From Candidatus Neomicrothrix sp. UBA814 (GTDB taxonomy: Bacteria > Actinomycetota > Acidimicrobiia > Acidimicrobiales > Poriferisodalaceae): DNA of 42,766 nt. The position numbers were made by a program, and so were the translations under genes. This document shows positions 8,351 to 16,312 of this stretch, piece after piece (within the stretch, counting starts at the first letter, position 1; each line of letters begins with the position of its first letter). The stretch covers positions 1 to 42,766 of the forward strand of contig DBIA01000022.1 of NCBI GenBank assembly GCA_002296525.1, read 5' to 3'. The notes beneath the pieces were generated by a model. It had not been told where the DNA came from and did no database searches. It worked only from the letters and a program-made list of their open reading frames with translations.

Positions 8351-10212
8351 AAGTGACGATTCTTTCGCTTTCTGGTGTCGAGCAACCACCAACTCGCCAG
8401 AAATACAGCCGCCCCGATAGTAAGACCGAGTCCAACTCCTGTAGGGGTCGTTGCTCGAAGTGCAGCTTGTGCACGCCCCACCAATATTCCTCCATCAGGC
8501 GAGTGCAACTCGATTGAGACAGGAAACGAACCAGATCCCAATGCCCTAAGTCTGAATCGGTGAGTGGTGACGCCGGGTTCAAGAACAAGAGTCGTGCTCT
8601 CACCATCATCGAAATCTTCTACGGTCACTCGTTCGCCAATTATCCGAAGTTCAACTCGTAAGGGAATACCAGCTCTGTTTTGAAAACTGAATGGCACCGA
8701 AGCTTTCTGTGACGTCAATTGGATCGACTCATCGGGAGGAATATCTATCAAACTCGCTTGTAGCCGAATGAGATCAACGGTTGATTCCCAAAGATCAATC
8801 TGCGTCAGAGTTGAAACCTCTGAGGACAGACTAAGTAACAATTCTCGATCTAGAGCTTCATAATCCTCAGCATCCTCATCACGCACCATTGAACGAATTG
8901 CAGCTAAATGACGGCGAGCGTCTCTGTAGGCGCTGAAATTTTGGTCTGTTGAGCTCAATCGGACCCGTAGACGATGTTGACGTGGCTGCGTTTCGCCTGC
9001 AAGTAACGGTCGCGCTACAGCGTCACGGGCCTTCAAGGGGATTATCCAATCAAGTTCTTCTATTCCGCGCAGGAAGATGTCTGCAAATTCAGGTGATCGG
9101 TTGCCGGCAGTTAAATCCACAGTAAGCAAAGAGTCTGACTGGTCAGTGGAAGCGATAGTCGCCAAATGCGCTAGAAGTCGTTGGGCTTCGCTTGCAGGTG
9201 TGTCGTGAGGTTGCCGTTCAGACAGAGTGTCAACTACAAGACCACGAAACATTGATTCGCTTGATATGAATTCAACAGGTCCCCGCGGGTTGACCTCAGG
9301 CATCGGCGAAAGCGAAGTCGGGTCGACAATTAGTTCTCGGATCCCTCGACCCCAACGAACCTCAACTTGTGCATCATCGGCCTCTCCGTGCCCAATCCAA
9401 AGAGTTGTTGGAGCTAAGTTTCCGAATGCGGCAAGGCTCTCTGAACCCATTTTCAGGAGAGAGGCGACTTCGTTGCCGAAGCCCGCATCAATCAAAGCAG
9501 CTTCGTTAATCGGCGTAAACGGGTTGCGAATGATCTCATGTTTTGTATCGGTGAAAATTGGGGCGAGCGAAGGCAGAGAAGTTTCACCTATGAAAATGGG
9601 ATGAGACGTGATGCTTAACGGGACCGAAGGATGGTCGCGTAAAACTTCAAACCAACTATTAATTGATCCTGCTGCATCTGCTGATTCAAAATCTCTGATT
9701 TGAGCGATGAAAACGACAGGCACTCTTCTCGTCAGACTTCCACCTACTCGAACTATGTGAGTTATGACTCTGCCAACTAAGTCCTGACCTTTAGTGCGCA
9801 TCTCAATGCTCATGGGGTAAACGCCCGGTTGTACTAGCTGAATGTCACCGATTTCGGTGTCGGAAACAAAGAATGAAATGTTGGTGACACCCCAAACATC
9901 GGGCCGCAGATCTGCCATGCTGAAGCGCTGCGACGCAAGCACGCCCCCTAAATTTGCACCACGGCTAGAAGCAAGGAACTGCTCTTCACTAGTGACACGT
10001 TCGTGCACCGTGACTGTGATCTGATCACCATTGGACACAACGCCTGGAAGCTGAAGGACAAGGTCAAACACTTCATCGTTGTGGGTAACGAGCGACTGGT
10101 TTACCACTTGCAATCCACCGGCGGACTCTTGGTTAGCAGCGGCGGATGTCCCTGCCGCTATCGAGACCCCCAACGTCAATAACAATGAGATCAACAATCG
10201 ATGGAATTTCAT
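8347..10212 (-). CDS. Secreted or membrane-anchored DUF6049 family protein
   Basis: This large extracellular protein is attached by one C-terminal helix. Residues 1-25 form a signal peptide (FHRLLISLLLTLGVS then AGTSAAA). A long beta-rich region and a helical stretch follow, then the anchor VGLGLTIGAAVFLASWWLL and a basic tail. This layout and the position directly upstream of murJ match the DUF6049 protein of actinobacteria (Rv3909 in M. tuberculosis), whose function is unknown. I used the ATG at 10210-10212 (621 residues), which overlaps the preceding stop as ATGA and gives a cleaner signal peptide than the ATG at 10227. The tight coupling with murJ suggests a role in envelope assembly. Confidence 0.82.
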   Translation of the reverse strand: MKFHRLLISLLLTLGVSIAAGTSAAANQESAGGLQVVNQSLVTHNDEVFDLVLQLPGVVSNGDQITVTVHERVTSEEQFLASSRGANLGGVLASQRFSMADLRPDVWGVTNISFFVSDTEIGDIQLVQPGVYPMSIEMRTKGQDLVGRVITHIVRVGGSLTRRVPVVFIAQIRDFESADAAGSINSWFEVLRDHPSVPLSITSHPIFIGETSLPSLAPIFTDTKHEIIRNPFTPINEAALIDAGFGNEVASLLKMGSESLAAFGNLAPTTLWIGHGEADDAQVEVRWGRGIRELIVDPTSLSPMPEVNPRGPVEFISSESMFRGLVVDTLSERQPHDTPASEAQRLLAHLATIASTDQSDSLLTVDLTAGNRSPEFADIFLRGIEELDWIIPLKARDAVARPLLAGETQPRQHRLRVRLSSTDQNFSAYRDARRHLAAIRSMVRDEDAEDYEALDRELLLSLSSEVSTLTQIDLWESTVDLIRLQASLIDIPPDESIQLTSQKASVPFSFQNRAGIPLRVELRIIGERVTVEDFDDGESTTLVLEPGVTTHRFRLRALGSGSFPVSIELHSPDGGILVGRAQAALRATTPTGVGLGLTIGAAVFLASWWLLDTRKRKNRHL

Positions 10213-10913
10213 GAATTCGCGTTCCATTTCAATACCGCAAGTCCATCACTCTTTTTGCTGAACCCCATGGATTCATAAAGCTTTTGTGCACCGGTGTTCC
10301 CGATTTGGGTGTTCACGAGCAGTTCGTTCACAAACCATCGCTTTGACCATTGGAGCGCATCAGCGACTAATGAACGCCCCATACCAGTTCGTTGGTAACG
10401 CGGATCTACTGCGAGTCGCTGCAGAAAACCGGTTCGTCCTGAACGACCAGTGATCGCGAAGCTAGATATCTCATTGTCTGCACCTACTCGGATCCTGCAT
10501 GTCGGGGTCGCTTTAATTGCTTCCAGAAGTGCAGCCTCATCGAACTTCCAAAAATCAGAAAAAGCTTTAGCGTCAATTTCCAGTATTCGGTCCCAATCTG
10601 AACGACGACCCCTTCGTGTCCTTTTCACAGGGGCGCTAAGCGGCGTCGATAAATCATGTCCCAAGAGCAACAACTCTTCATGAACGATAAAGCCAAGCTG
10701 CCGAAAGAAAAATTGTTCCCGGGGGCGTAGAGCTGAGGTATAAACCTGGTTAATTCCATCCTGTCGGAGTGAGCCCAAGAATTTCAGAAGTGTTGTCTTA
10801 TGGAGCTTCGCGGTTGGGACTAAGGGAGTTATATGAGCGACACGCCCATCATTCATAGACATGCGAACTTTTAAGCCTGAGAGATAACTATGCGATGATC
10901 GGTCTAGTGACAC
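10209..10913 (-). CDS. GNAT family N-acetyltransferase (two GNAT-like halves)
   Basis: The 234-residue protein has an active-looking C-terminal GNAT domain (about 103-232). The acetyl-CoA motif QRTGMG occurs in LAVDPRYQRTGMGRSLVADA, and the late NTGAQKLYESMGF segment is typical. The N-terminal 95 residues look like a worn second GNAT fold ending RQLGFIVHEELLLL. The substrate cannot be read from the sequence. The start is GTG at 10911-10913 behind a GGGAGGGG ribosome-binding site. It overlaps the DUF6049 gene as ATGA and follows carD on the same strand, so it probably heads or joins the murJ operon. Confidence 0.88.
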   Translation of the reverse strand: MSLDRSSHSYLSGLKVRMSMNDGRVAHITPLVPTAKLHKTTLLKFLGSLRQDGINQVYTSALRPREQFFFRQLGFIVHEELLLLGHDLSTPLSAPVKRTRRGRRSDWDRILEIDAKAFSDFWKFDEAALLEAIKATPTCRIRVGADNEISSFAITGRSGRTGFLQRLAVDPRYQRTGMGRSLVADALQWSKRWFVNELLVNTQIGNTGAQKLYESMGFSKKSDGLAVLKWNANS

Positions 10914-10969
10914 GGACCCCTCCCACCAATGACGCTATAGGGGGGATTTAGTTACTAGCAGTCGCGCCC

Positions 10970-11452
10970 TTACCCAGCTAAGCGCGTTTCGACTTCCTCT
11001 AGGGCTTGATCTTCAGATACATCCATGCTGATCGACAGCTCTGAGATCAAAATCTGACGCGATTTATCCAGCATCGATTTTTCGCCAGCTGATAACCCTT
11101 TTGCAGATTCCCTCAACGCAAGATTGCGCACAACTTCAGCTACCTGATAGATGTCGCCGGATTTCAGTTTCTCTTGATGATTCTTGAACCGGCGACTCCA
11201 GTTAGCTGGCTCGCGGATATCTTTTTTCCCAAGTAGCTCAAAGAGATCTTCAACATCGTCTTCGTCGATCGGCGGACGCATCCCCACGGAGTCAGCCATG
11301 TCAGCTGGTACCGAAAGCGTCAAGTCTCCATGTGCTGTTTCGAGAATCAAATACTCCCGTTCTTCACCAAAAGCCTTTCGCTTCTCCCGAGCGGTGATTA
11401 GCGCTGCACCATGATGTGGGTATATCACCCGGTCGCCGAGGTCGAATTTCAT
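10970..11452 (-). CDS. carD: CarD/CdnL family RNA polymerase-binding transcription regulator
   Basis: CarD binds the RNA polymerase beta subunit and stabilises the open promoter complex, notably at rRNA promoters. The N-terminal RNAP-interacting domain begins KFDLGDRVIYPHHGAAL. The C-terminal DNA-binding helices contain ANWSRRFKNHQEKLKSGD and GLSAGEKSMLDKSRQIL, with Trp85, the residue that wedges into the promoter in mycobacterial CarD. I chose ATG 11450-11452 (160 residues), six bases after a GGAG; a GTG two codons upstream is less likely. It is divergent from pcnA. Confidence 0.95.
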   Translation of the reverse strand: MKFDLGDRVIYPHHGAALITAREKRKAFGEEREYLILETAHGDLTLSVPADMADSVGMRPPIDEDDVEDLFELLGKKDIREPANWSRRFKNHQEKLKSGDIYQVAEVVRNLALRESAKGLSAGEKSMLDKSRQILISELSISMDVSEDQALEEVETRLAG

Positions 11453-11623
11453 TCCCACTCCATCAAACTTTGATATCCGGCACCGATGCGGAATCTGGGA
11501 TTCTTAGGTTGCCAGGACTACGACAAATCTCCAACCAGTTTCGGCAAGATATCTACATACGATCTCGGAATCGCTTATAAATCAGCCCGGTTTGCGCCCT
11601 ACGCGAAGCTACGGTTTATTTGC

Positions 11624-12862
11624 ATGGATGGCATCGCCCAATCCGATCGCGATGACCTTGATCAGCGCGTTGGGGACTTGGCTAATCATTTTCTCTCATC
11701 AGGGTTTCGTTTTTTCCTTGTTGGAGGCGTCGTAAGAGATCTTTTTCTGGGAAAACGCAGCGATGATATAGACATAACGACCAATGCGTCCCCCGAGGAT
11801 TCGGACAAAGTACTGCAAACCTGGGCAGATGTGGTCTGGCGACAAGGCGAGAGATTTGGAACGATTGGAGCGCGCAAAGGCGACGTTACCGTCGAAGTAA
11901 CTACGCACCGTTCTGAACATTATGTGGACTCTTCGCGCAAGCCCCAGGTCCTGTTCTCAGAATCAGTTTTGGATGATCTCAAGCGCCGAGATTTCACCAT
12001 TAACGCTATGGCGATTGAAATGCCCACTTGGGACTTGGTCGACCCATTCAACGGTAGAGGTGATCTAGCTCGCCGGGTATTGCGCACCCCCTTAGGGCCA
12101 GAAACGGCCTTTTCAGAAGATCCCCTAAGAATGTTAAGAGCAGCACGTTTTGTTGCCAGATACTCCCTTAAAACCGAAGAAACGCTCGAAAACGCGATTT
12201 TTAACATGGCGACGCGAATAGGGATTGTCTCGAAAGAACGTATCAGCGATGAAATGGCTAAGTTCTTAGTGGTTGAGCAACCAAGCACAGGACTGGCTTT
12301 GCTCCAGCGCACTGGTCTTCTCAGCGAAATTATCCCTTCTCTCAAACAAACAGGGAAAATTGAGTCTGAAGCGCTTGATCGCACAACAAGCGAGATACAC
12401 CTCCGTTGGGCTGCTTTACTTTGGCCCCTAACTCAAGACGCCCGGCAGGTACGACAACTTCTTAGGGAATTAAGAATGTCGAAAGCGTTATCAGCCCGTG
12501 TTGGAGCAATTATCGATGCGGGTCGTGAACTGTCGTTGATTAGAAACAAAGAAGCGCCCACCCTTCGACGTGCTATGCATCTCACTCACCCGTACATGGA
12601 CCCTGCACTGGCACTTCTCAGTGCTCATCAACAAATGCTTGATCCTCAAATCCTTAAAGCTCTTCGCAAACTGGAGAAAGAAGAAGGGTCAGGAAATTTC
12701 GAGCTTCCCCTCGATGGATATCAGGTAACACAATTGATTGGAGAAGAAGGTCCCTTAGTTGGAAGCATGCTGGAACGCCTGCTTGAAACTCGGATTGAAC
12801 GAGGACCCTTGTCGGAAGAACAGGCGAAGAAACTCATTTTGGACTGGAAATCAGAGCAATAG
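11624..12862 (+). CDS. pcnA: CCA tRNA nucleotidyltransferase / poly(A) polymerase family
   Basis: This enzyme adds or repairs the 3' CCA of tRNAs, which fits with the window's complete tRNA genes lacking an encoded CCA. The nucleotidyltransferase head has FLVGGVVRDLFLG followed by the catalytic DDIDITTNA. The RRDFTINAMA and EDPLRMLRAARF motifs are present. In the C-terminal half the usual HDIGKP of the HD domain is replaced by WPLTQD, so the HD hydrolase site looks lost. I chose ATG 11624 (412 residues); the open frame continues to 11486, but those residues are unlike the family. No clear ribosome-binding site is visible. The position upstream of DUF5318 is ordinary for actinobacteria. Confidence 0.9.
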   Translation: MDGIAQSDRDDLDQRVGDLANHFLSSGFRFFLVGGVVRDLFLGKRSDDIDITTNASPEDSDKVLQTWADVVWRQGERFGTIGARKGDVTVEVTTHRSEHYVDSSRKPQVLFSESVLDDLKRRDFTINAMAIEMPTWDLVDPFNGRGDLARRVLRTPLGPETAFSEDPLRMLRAARFVARYSLKTEETLENAIFNMATRIGIVSKERISDEMAKFLVVEQPSTGLALLQRTGLLSEIIPSLKQTGKIESEALDRTTSEIHLRWAALLWPLTQDARQVRQLLRELRMSKALSARVGAIIDAGRELSLIRNKEAPTLRRAMHLTHPYMDPALALLSAHQQMLDPQILKALRKLEKEEGSGNFELPLDGYQVTQLIGEEGPLVGSMLERLLETRIERGPLSEEQAKKLILDWKSEQ

Positions 12863-12881
12863 GGCTGACTACGCTGTTCTC

Positions 12882-13271
12882 GTGCAATTCCATCCAGGTC
12901 TAGCAAGCGACGACGAAGTACAAGGTCCGGCTGAGATTGATTATCGACTGCAACGTCGGCGGCTACTGCGTGACATAGAACGCGGAGTCGTGGATCGTGA
13001 AGAGGCTTGCGAAATCCACCCCGAGTTGTTGAGAGTTGCCCGTAACGCTGCTCCCACTATCAACGAGTTATGCCCATTGTGTAACGACCAAGAATTACGA
13101 ATTGTGGCATACGTCTTTGGGCCCCGGCTAGGCCCTGGTGGTAAGTGCGTGATATCAGACGAAGAATTACAAAAAATTGCACGACGTAAAGGAATATTTA
13201 TCTCCTACGAAGTAGAGGTTTGCGCTGCATGTGGATGGAACCATCTTCGGCGGCGTTACCCGTTGGATTAG
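12882..13271 (+). CDS. DUF5318 family protein with two CxxC pairs
   Basis: Counted from the GTG at 12882 (129 residues), the protein has CPLC at 64-67 and CAAC at 114-117, a likely zinc ribbon. The conserved IDYRLQRRRLLRDIERG and CGWNHLRRRY segments match the actinobacterial DUF5318 family (Rv0049 in M. tuberculosis). Function is unknown. As in mycobacteria, it precedes a class A PBP gene and then rpsF-ssb-rpsR-rplI. The frame is open further upstream inside pcnA, but the family begins near here. It starts about 20 bases after the pcnA stop, so the two are probably co-transcribed. Confidence 0.85.
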   Translation: MQFHPGLASDDEVQGPAEIDYRLQRRRLLRDIERGVVDREEACEIHPELLRVARNAAPTINELCPLCNDQELRIVAYVFGPRLGPGGKCVISDEELQKIARRKGIFISYEVEVCAACGWNHLRRRYPLD

Positions 13272-13332
13272 TCATCCATTGGACGGTTCAGCAAACGTCA
13301 ACTTCCTCGGTACTCTCCCTAAGTAGGGCTGG

Positions 13333-14895
13333 TTGATTGATAGTCCAACGGCAGTTCGCCACCGTGATATGACCGATCTAGTTACACCTGAAATCGAAGA
13401 GCCCAACAATCCCATATGGCCAGTCGCGCTTTATGTGGCGTTAATCGGAGCAATATTAGGGTTTGGTATCTTGATACGAACGGCTGGTGCAGAACCGATT
13501 CAGCAGCGAATAAACCCGGATGTCGACACTGTTGTCCTCGACCGGTTCAGCGTTGAAATGGGACGATTCCACCTCGAATCGAATCGTATTCCCGTAACAC
13601 TCGAACAGATGTCACCGATTTTGATAGACGCGATCTTGGTCGCAGTCGATCCGAATTATCTCGACACGAAAAAGACTCCTACGTGGCCTTTAGCGGTTGC
13701 CGCCCTGAAGGGAAACTACATAGCAGCGAAACCTTCAGTCACTCAGCTATATGTGAGATTGCATCATGGTGTGCCCAACACTCGAATAGCAGCGCTTAGG
13801 GAAATTTCGAGTGTGGTCTATCTTGAGCGGACATATCCCAAAGAAGCGATATTGGAGGAGTATCTCTCAGCGATCCCACTCGGTAGGAGTAGCTACGGTG
13901 TTGAAGCAGCGTCGCTTGCTTGGTATGGCCGTAAATCCGGTGAGGTAGAAATTGCACAAGCAGCGCACCTCGCTTCGCTGGCCGCCGGCACTTCTGATCG
14001 AAATGAAATTTTAGAGAATATGAGGGCATCGGGGTCAATCACAAGTGGCGAACTAGCCGCGCAACGAAAAATATCCGTTTCCGAATTTGTCAAACCGTTT
14101 GTCGATTCGAGTCCTCAGCATCAAATGGCAAGCGATGTTGGTTTGAAAACTCCATTGCAACAAATTTATGTAGCACTCGTTGAGCGATACGGGCAAGATG
14201 CGGTTACCCAGGGCAGAGTTGAGACTAAGTCAACAATTGACCTTGGTCTTCAAACCCAGATCGCTGAAATAGTGCAAGAATTTGAAGCCGACACAAAAGT
14301 TCAAGACATAGCAGTAGTAGTTCTGGATGATCGCAATCAACTGCGCGCTGCTTACGCTTCACAGCAGTCATTATTCGAACGAAACCTGTCCGATATCCGA
14401 ACTGTCGATCAGCTCATGGGACAACCTATCGAGTTTGACCTTGTCGCTTTATCTGACGAAATCACGGTCCTTCGACTTGGTGAACTCCATTCAATACTGG
14501 GCCGTAACGGTCGAAGCTATGCCACAGAGCTGATACTCGAAACTCGTGATCAATTAGGTCAGACAATTGATCGATTTAGTCACCACATTCTGATGGAACT
14601 CGACGACGAACAAGCGTCCCGAATGAACGACCAGCTCAACGACTTCCGTTTTAGAGGTCCGCAGCTAGTTGAGACCAATAACGAGATAGTGGTGAAGGGC
14701 TACTTAGGTCTCGATCCACAGCATCAGATTGCATGGTTCGGTGGAGCTAGTGCTCGGTTCACAGTGTCGTTTTGGTTTACAACGCAAACGGGCTCTCTTG
14801 ACGGGACAGAAGAACCCCAAAGCAGTTCATCTCTCAGGCGAGAAAGCGAAAGATTGGCACGCCGGATTTTTAACGCGTCCCATAAACAAACCTAG
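13333..14895 (+). CDS. Degenerate class A penicillin-binding protein (pseudo-PBP)
   Basis: The protein has one N-terminal membrane helix (about 29-50), a GT51-like domain (about 75-220) and a shortened transpeptidase-like region (about 300-500). The family is shown by VVYLERTYPKEAILEEYLS, IPLGRSSYGVEAASLAWYG and KSTIDLGLQ. Catalytic motifs are eroded. The EDxxF glutamate is Asp106 in AVDPNY, GGSTITQQ reads AKPSVTQL at 132-139, and only the second glutamate (Glu157 in LREI) remains. No SxxK, SxN or KTG is found: the SxxK site reads GQPIEFDL and the KTG site VKGYLG. At 520 residues it is shorter than usual PBPs of 650-800. It occupies the ponA1 position upstream of rpsF. It is probably a structural or regulatory protein. 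The start could be TTG 13333 or ATG 13369. Confidence 0.8.
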   Translation: MIDSPTAVRHRDMTDLVTPEIEEPNNPIWPVALYVALIGAILGFGILIRTAGAEPIQQRINPDVDTVVLDRFSVEMGRFHLESNRIPVTLEQMSPILIDAILVAVDPNYLDTKKTPTWPLAVAALKGNYIAAKPSVTQLYVRLHHGVPNTRIAALREISSVVYLERTYPKEAILEEYLSAIPLGRSSYGVEAASLAWYGRKSGEVEIAQAAHLASLAAGTSDRNEILENMRASGSITSGELAAQRKISVSEFVKPFVDSSPQHQMASDVGLKTPLQQIYVALVERYGQDAVTQGRVETKSTIDLGLQTQIAEIVQEFEADTKVQDIAVVVLDDRNQLRAAYASQQSLFERNLSDIRTVDQLMGQPIEFDLVALSDEITVLRLGELHSILGRNGRSYATELILETRDQLGQTIDRFSHHILMELDDEQASRMNDQLNDFRFRGPQLVETNNEIVVKGYLGLDPQHQIAWFGGASARFTVSFWFTTQTGSLDGTEEPQSSSSLRRESERLARRIFNASHKQT

Positions 14896-15015
14896 ATCGC
14901 AACCTTCTATCTCATCTTGGTGGGATTCGAGCATTTAGGCAATACCGTGGTGTCCGAACAAGGTCGACGCTGCTGTGCAACGTTCTCCTTATAACTGAAA
15001 AATTTAAAAACCCCT

Positions 15016-15045
15016 GCCCCATATGGGGCCCCGAAATACCGGGTC
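15016..15045 (+). promoter_or_regulatory. Possible autoregulatory leader of rpsF
   Basis: A perfect 14-base palindrome, GCCCCATATGGGGC (15016-15029), is followed by a small hairpin CCCG-AAATAC-CGGG in the leader just before the rpsF ribosome-binding site. In many bacteria the bS6:bS18 complex binds a CCG-containing stem-loop in this leader, and both proteins are encoded in this operon. The structures seen are compatible with such a site but were not folded or aligned. It could also be an unrelated operator. Confidence 0.35.
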
Positions 15046-15061
15046 CGAAGGAGGAAATAGC

Positions 15062-15388
15062 GTGCGCGCATATGAGCTCATGGTTATCCATGACGGAGAA
15101 CTTGATGATGTCCAAGTTCAAGAAGAACTGAAGGATCTGCGTAGCCGCATCGAAGAGGTCGGCACCGTGGCAGATTTCGATTTTTGGGGTCGCCGCCGGT
15201 TTGCATATGAAATCGACCATAAAACCGAGGGGTATTATTCGGTCATTGAATTGACAGCTGAAGGTGGAGCGATGGATCCAGTCGAGCGGGCGTTGCGCAT
15301 AGCAGACAACGTCGTGCGACATAAACTCATCCGCTTACCTGAAGATGAAGCTGCTCGCCGGGGATTGCTGACGAGCAGCGCCGACTGA
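15062..15388 (+). CDS. rpsF: Small ribosomal subunit protein bS6
   Basis: bS6 is a 30S platform protein that pairs with bS18. The 108-residue sequence starts VRAYELMVIHDGEL and contains the FWGRRRFAYEIDHKTEGYYSVIEL core, with the usual KLIRLPEDE near the end. I chose GTG 15062 because AGGAGG lies eight bases upstream, rejecting an earlier ATG at 15023 that falls within the leader palindrome. It leads the rpsF-ssb-rpsR-rplI operon. Confidence 0.97.
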   Translation: MRAYELMVIHDGELDDVQVQEELKDLRSRIEEVGTVADFDFWGRRRFAYEIDHKTEGYYSVIELTAEGGAMDPVERALRIADNVVRHKLIRLPEDEAARRGLLTSSAD

Positions 15389-15404
15389 ATCTTGGGAGAT
15401 ATAA

Positions 15405-15851
15405 ATGGCTTTCGATAACAACGTCGTACTGGTTGGAAACGTGACTCGTGACCCAGAACTGCGTTTTACGCAAGGCGGCGCAGCAGTGTGCAGTTTTGGT
15501 TTGGCATGGAACCAACGATCTCAACAAGGTGAAGATAAAGCCCACTTTTTTGATATTTCGTGTTGGCGTGACCTTGCCGAAAATGTTGCAGAGTCCGTAA
15601 GTCGTGGAATGAGGGTGGTCGTGTATGGTCGCCTCGACTACCGAACTTGGGAAGGACAAAACGGAGAGAACAGATCAGCAGTTCAAATTGTTGCTGATGA
15701 AGTGAGTCCAAGTATCAAGTGGGCAACTGCCCAAGTAAGTAAAAACGAGCGCGGGGGAGGGGGTTCGCCCCAACCCGCGCAGTCAAATCAACCGAATGCA
15801 GGCTCTGATTTTGGAGCAGGCTATGAAATCCCTGATGAGGAGCCGTTCTAA
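15405..15851 (+). CDS. ssb: Single-stranded DNA-binding protein
   Basis: SSB coats single-stranded DNA during replication and repair. The OB-fold covers about residues 1-110, with NVVLVGNVTRDPELRFT at the start and HFFDISCWRDLAENVAESV in the core. A Gly/Gln/Asn-rich linker follows, and the C-terminal tip DEEPF is a variant of the usual acidic DDDIPF that docks partner proteins. Length (148) is normal. Its stop overlaps the rpsR ATG (TAATG). It lies between rpsF and rpsR as in many bacteria. Confidence 0.97.
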   Translation: MAFDNNVVLVGNVTRDPELRFTQGGAAVCSFGLAWNQRSQQGEDKAHFFDISCWRDLAENVAESVSRGMRVVVYGRLDYRTWEGQNGENRSAVQIVADEVSPSIKWATAQVSKNERGGGGSPQPAQSNQPNAGSDFGAGYEIPDEEPF

Positions 15852-16312
15852 TGGCCGGTAAGAAAAAACAACCCCGGATGAGCGCAAAGGACCTAAGAAA
15901 GCCGCGGAAGAAGAAGGTCAGCCCGATTGTTAAAGACAAGATTGAGTACGTTGATTACAAGGACGTCAACTTGTTACGGGCATTTATTTCGGACCGAGCA
16001 AAAATTCGCGGACAACGAGTCTCAGGCAATAACCGCCAGCAACAGCGTGAAGTTGCTAAAGCGATCAAAGTAGCTAGAGAACTGGCGCTGATTCCCTATG
16101 CGCAAAGAGTTGTGACGCAACGAAAAGGCGACCGACGACGAGGCCGGTCAGATCGTGATGACGCGCGTTACGAAGATCGTGATGACGCGGGCTTTGAAGA
16201 TATGACGGACGAAACGCAACTTGATATGCAAGAAAACGAGTATTCAGAACCGGCAGAAATTGATGATGTCGCCGCAGTTGACGACACCATGGAAGAGGTG
16301 ACTTCAGAATGA
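15851..16312 (+). CDS. rpsR: Small ribosomal subunit protein bS18, zinc-free type with acidic C-terminal extension
   Basis: Residues 1-90 are bS18, with KDKIEYVDYKDVNLLRAFI, RGQRVSGNNRQQQREVAKAI and LALIPYAQ. The N-terminal cysteines of zinc-binding bS18 are replaced (KVSPIVKDK), so this is a zinc-independent C-minus form. From about residue 91 a basic patch RKGDRRRGR leads into some 50 mostly acidic residues, including the repeat DRDDARYE/DRDDAGFE (101-116), ending at 153. Usual bS18 is 75-90 residues. The tail is genuine coding sequence, because the stop overlaps the rplI start as ATGA and the start overlaps the ssb stop. Confidence 0.95.
   Translation: MAGKKKQPRMSAKDLRKPRKKKVSPIVKDKIEYVDYKDVNLLRAFISDRAKIRGQRVSGNNRQQQREVAKAIKVARELALIPYAQRVVTQRKGDRRRGRSDRDDARYEDRDDAGFEDMTDETQLDMQENEYSEPAEIDDVAAVDDTMEEVTSE
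16151..16198 (+). repeat. 24-base tandem duplication inside rpsR tail
   Basis: Two adjacent 24-base units (16151-16174 and 16175-16198) both begin GATCGTGATGACGCG and end GAA, differing at a few bases between. They encode DRDDARYE and DRDDAGFE in the acidic tail of bS18. The tail therefore appears to have grown partly by in-frame duplication. Confidence 0.85.

Noticed and set aside
8351..8392. TTG 8390-8392 as murJ start
   Set aside because: ATG 8348-8350 forms an ATGA overlap with the DUF6049 stop and begins right at the conserved MurJ sequence.
11486..11623. Upstream extension of pcnA to 11486
   Set aside because: The added 46 residues do not resemble the family, and the region must contain the divergent carD/pcnA promoters.
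14327..14533. Alternative-frame ORF inside the pseudo-PBP as evidence of a frameshift that removed the SxxK motif
   Set aside because: Its translation shows no PBP motif, and the main frame stays open and protein-like on both sides, so the loss looks like substitution and deletion, not a frameshift.
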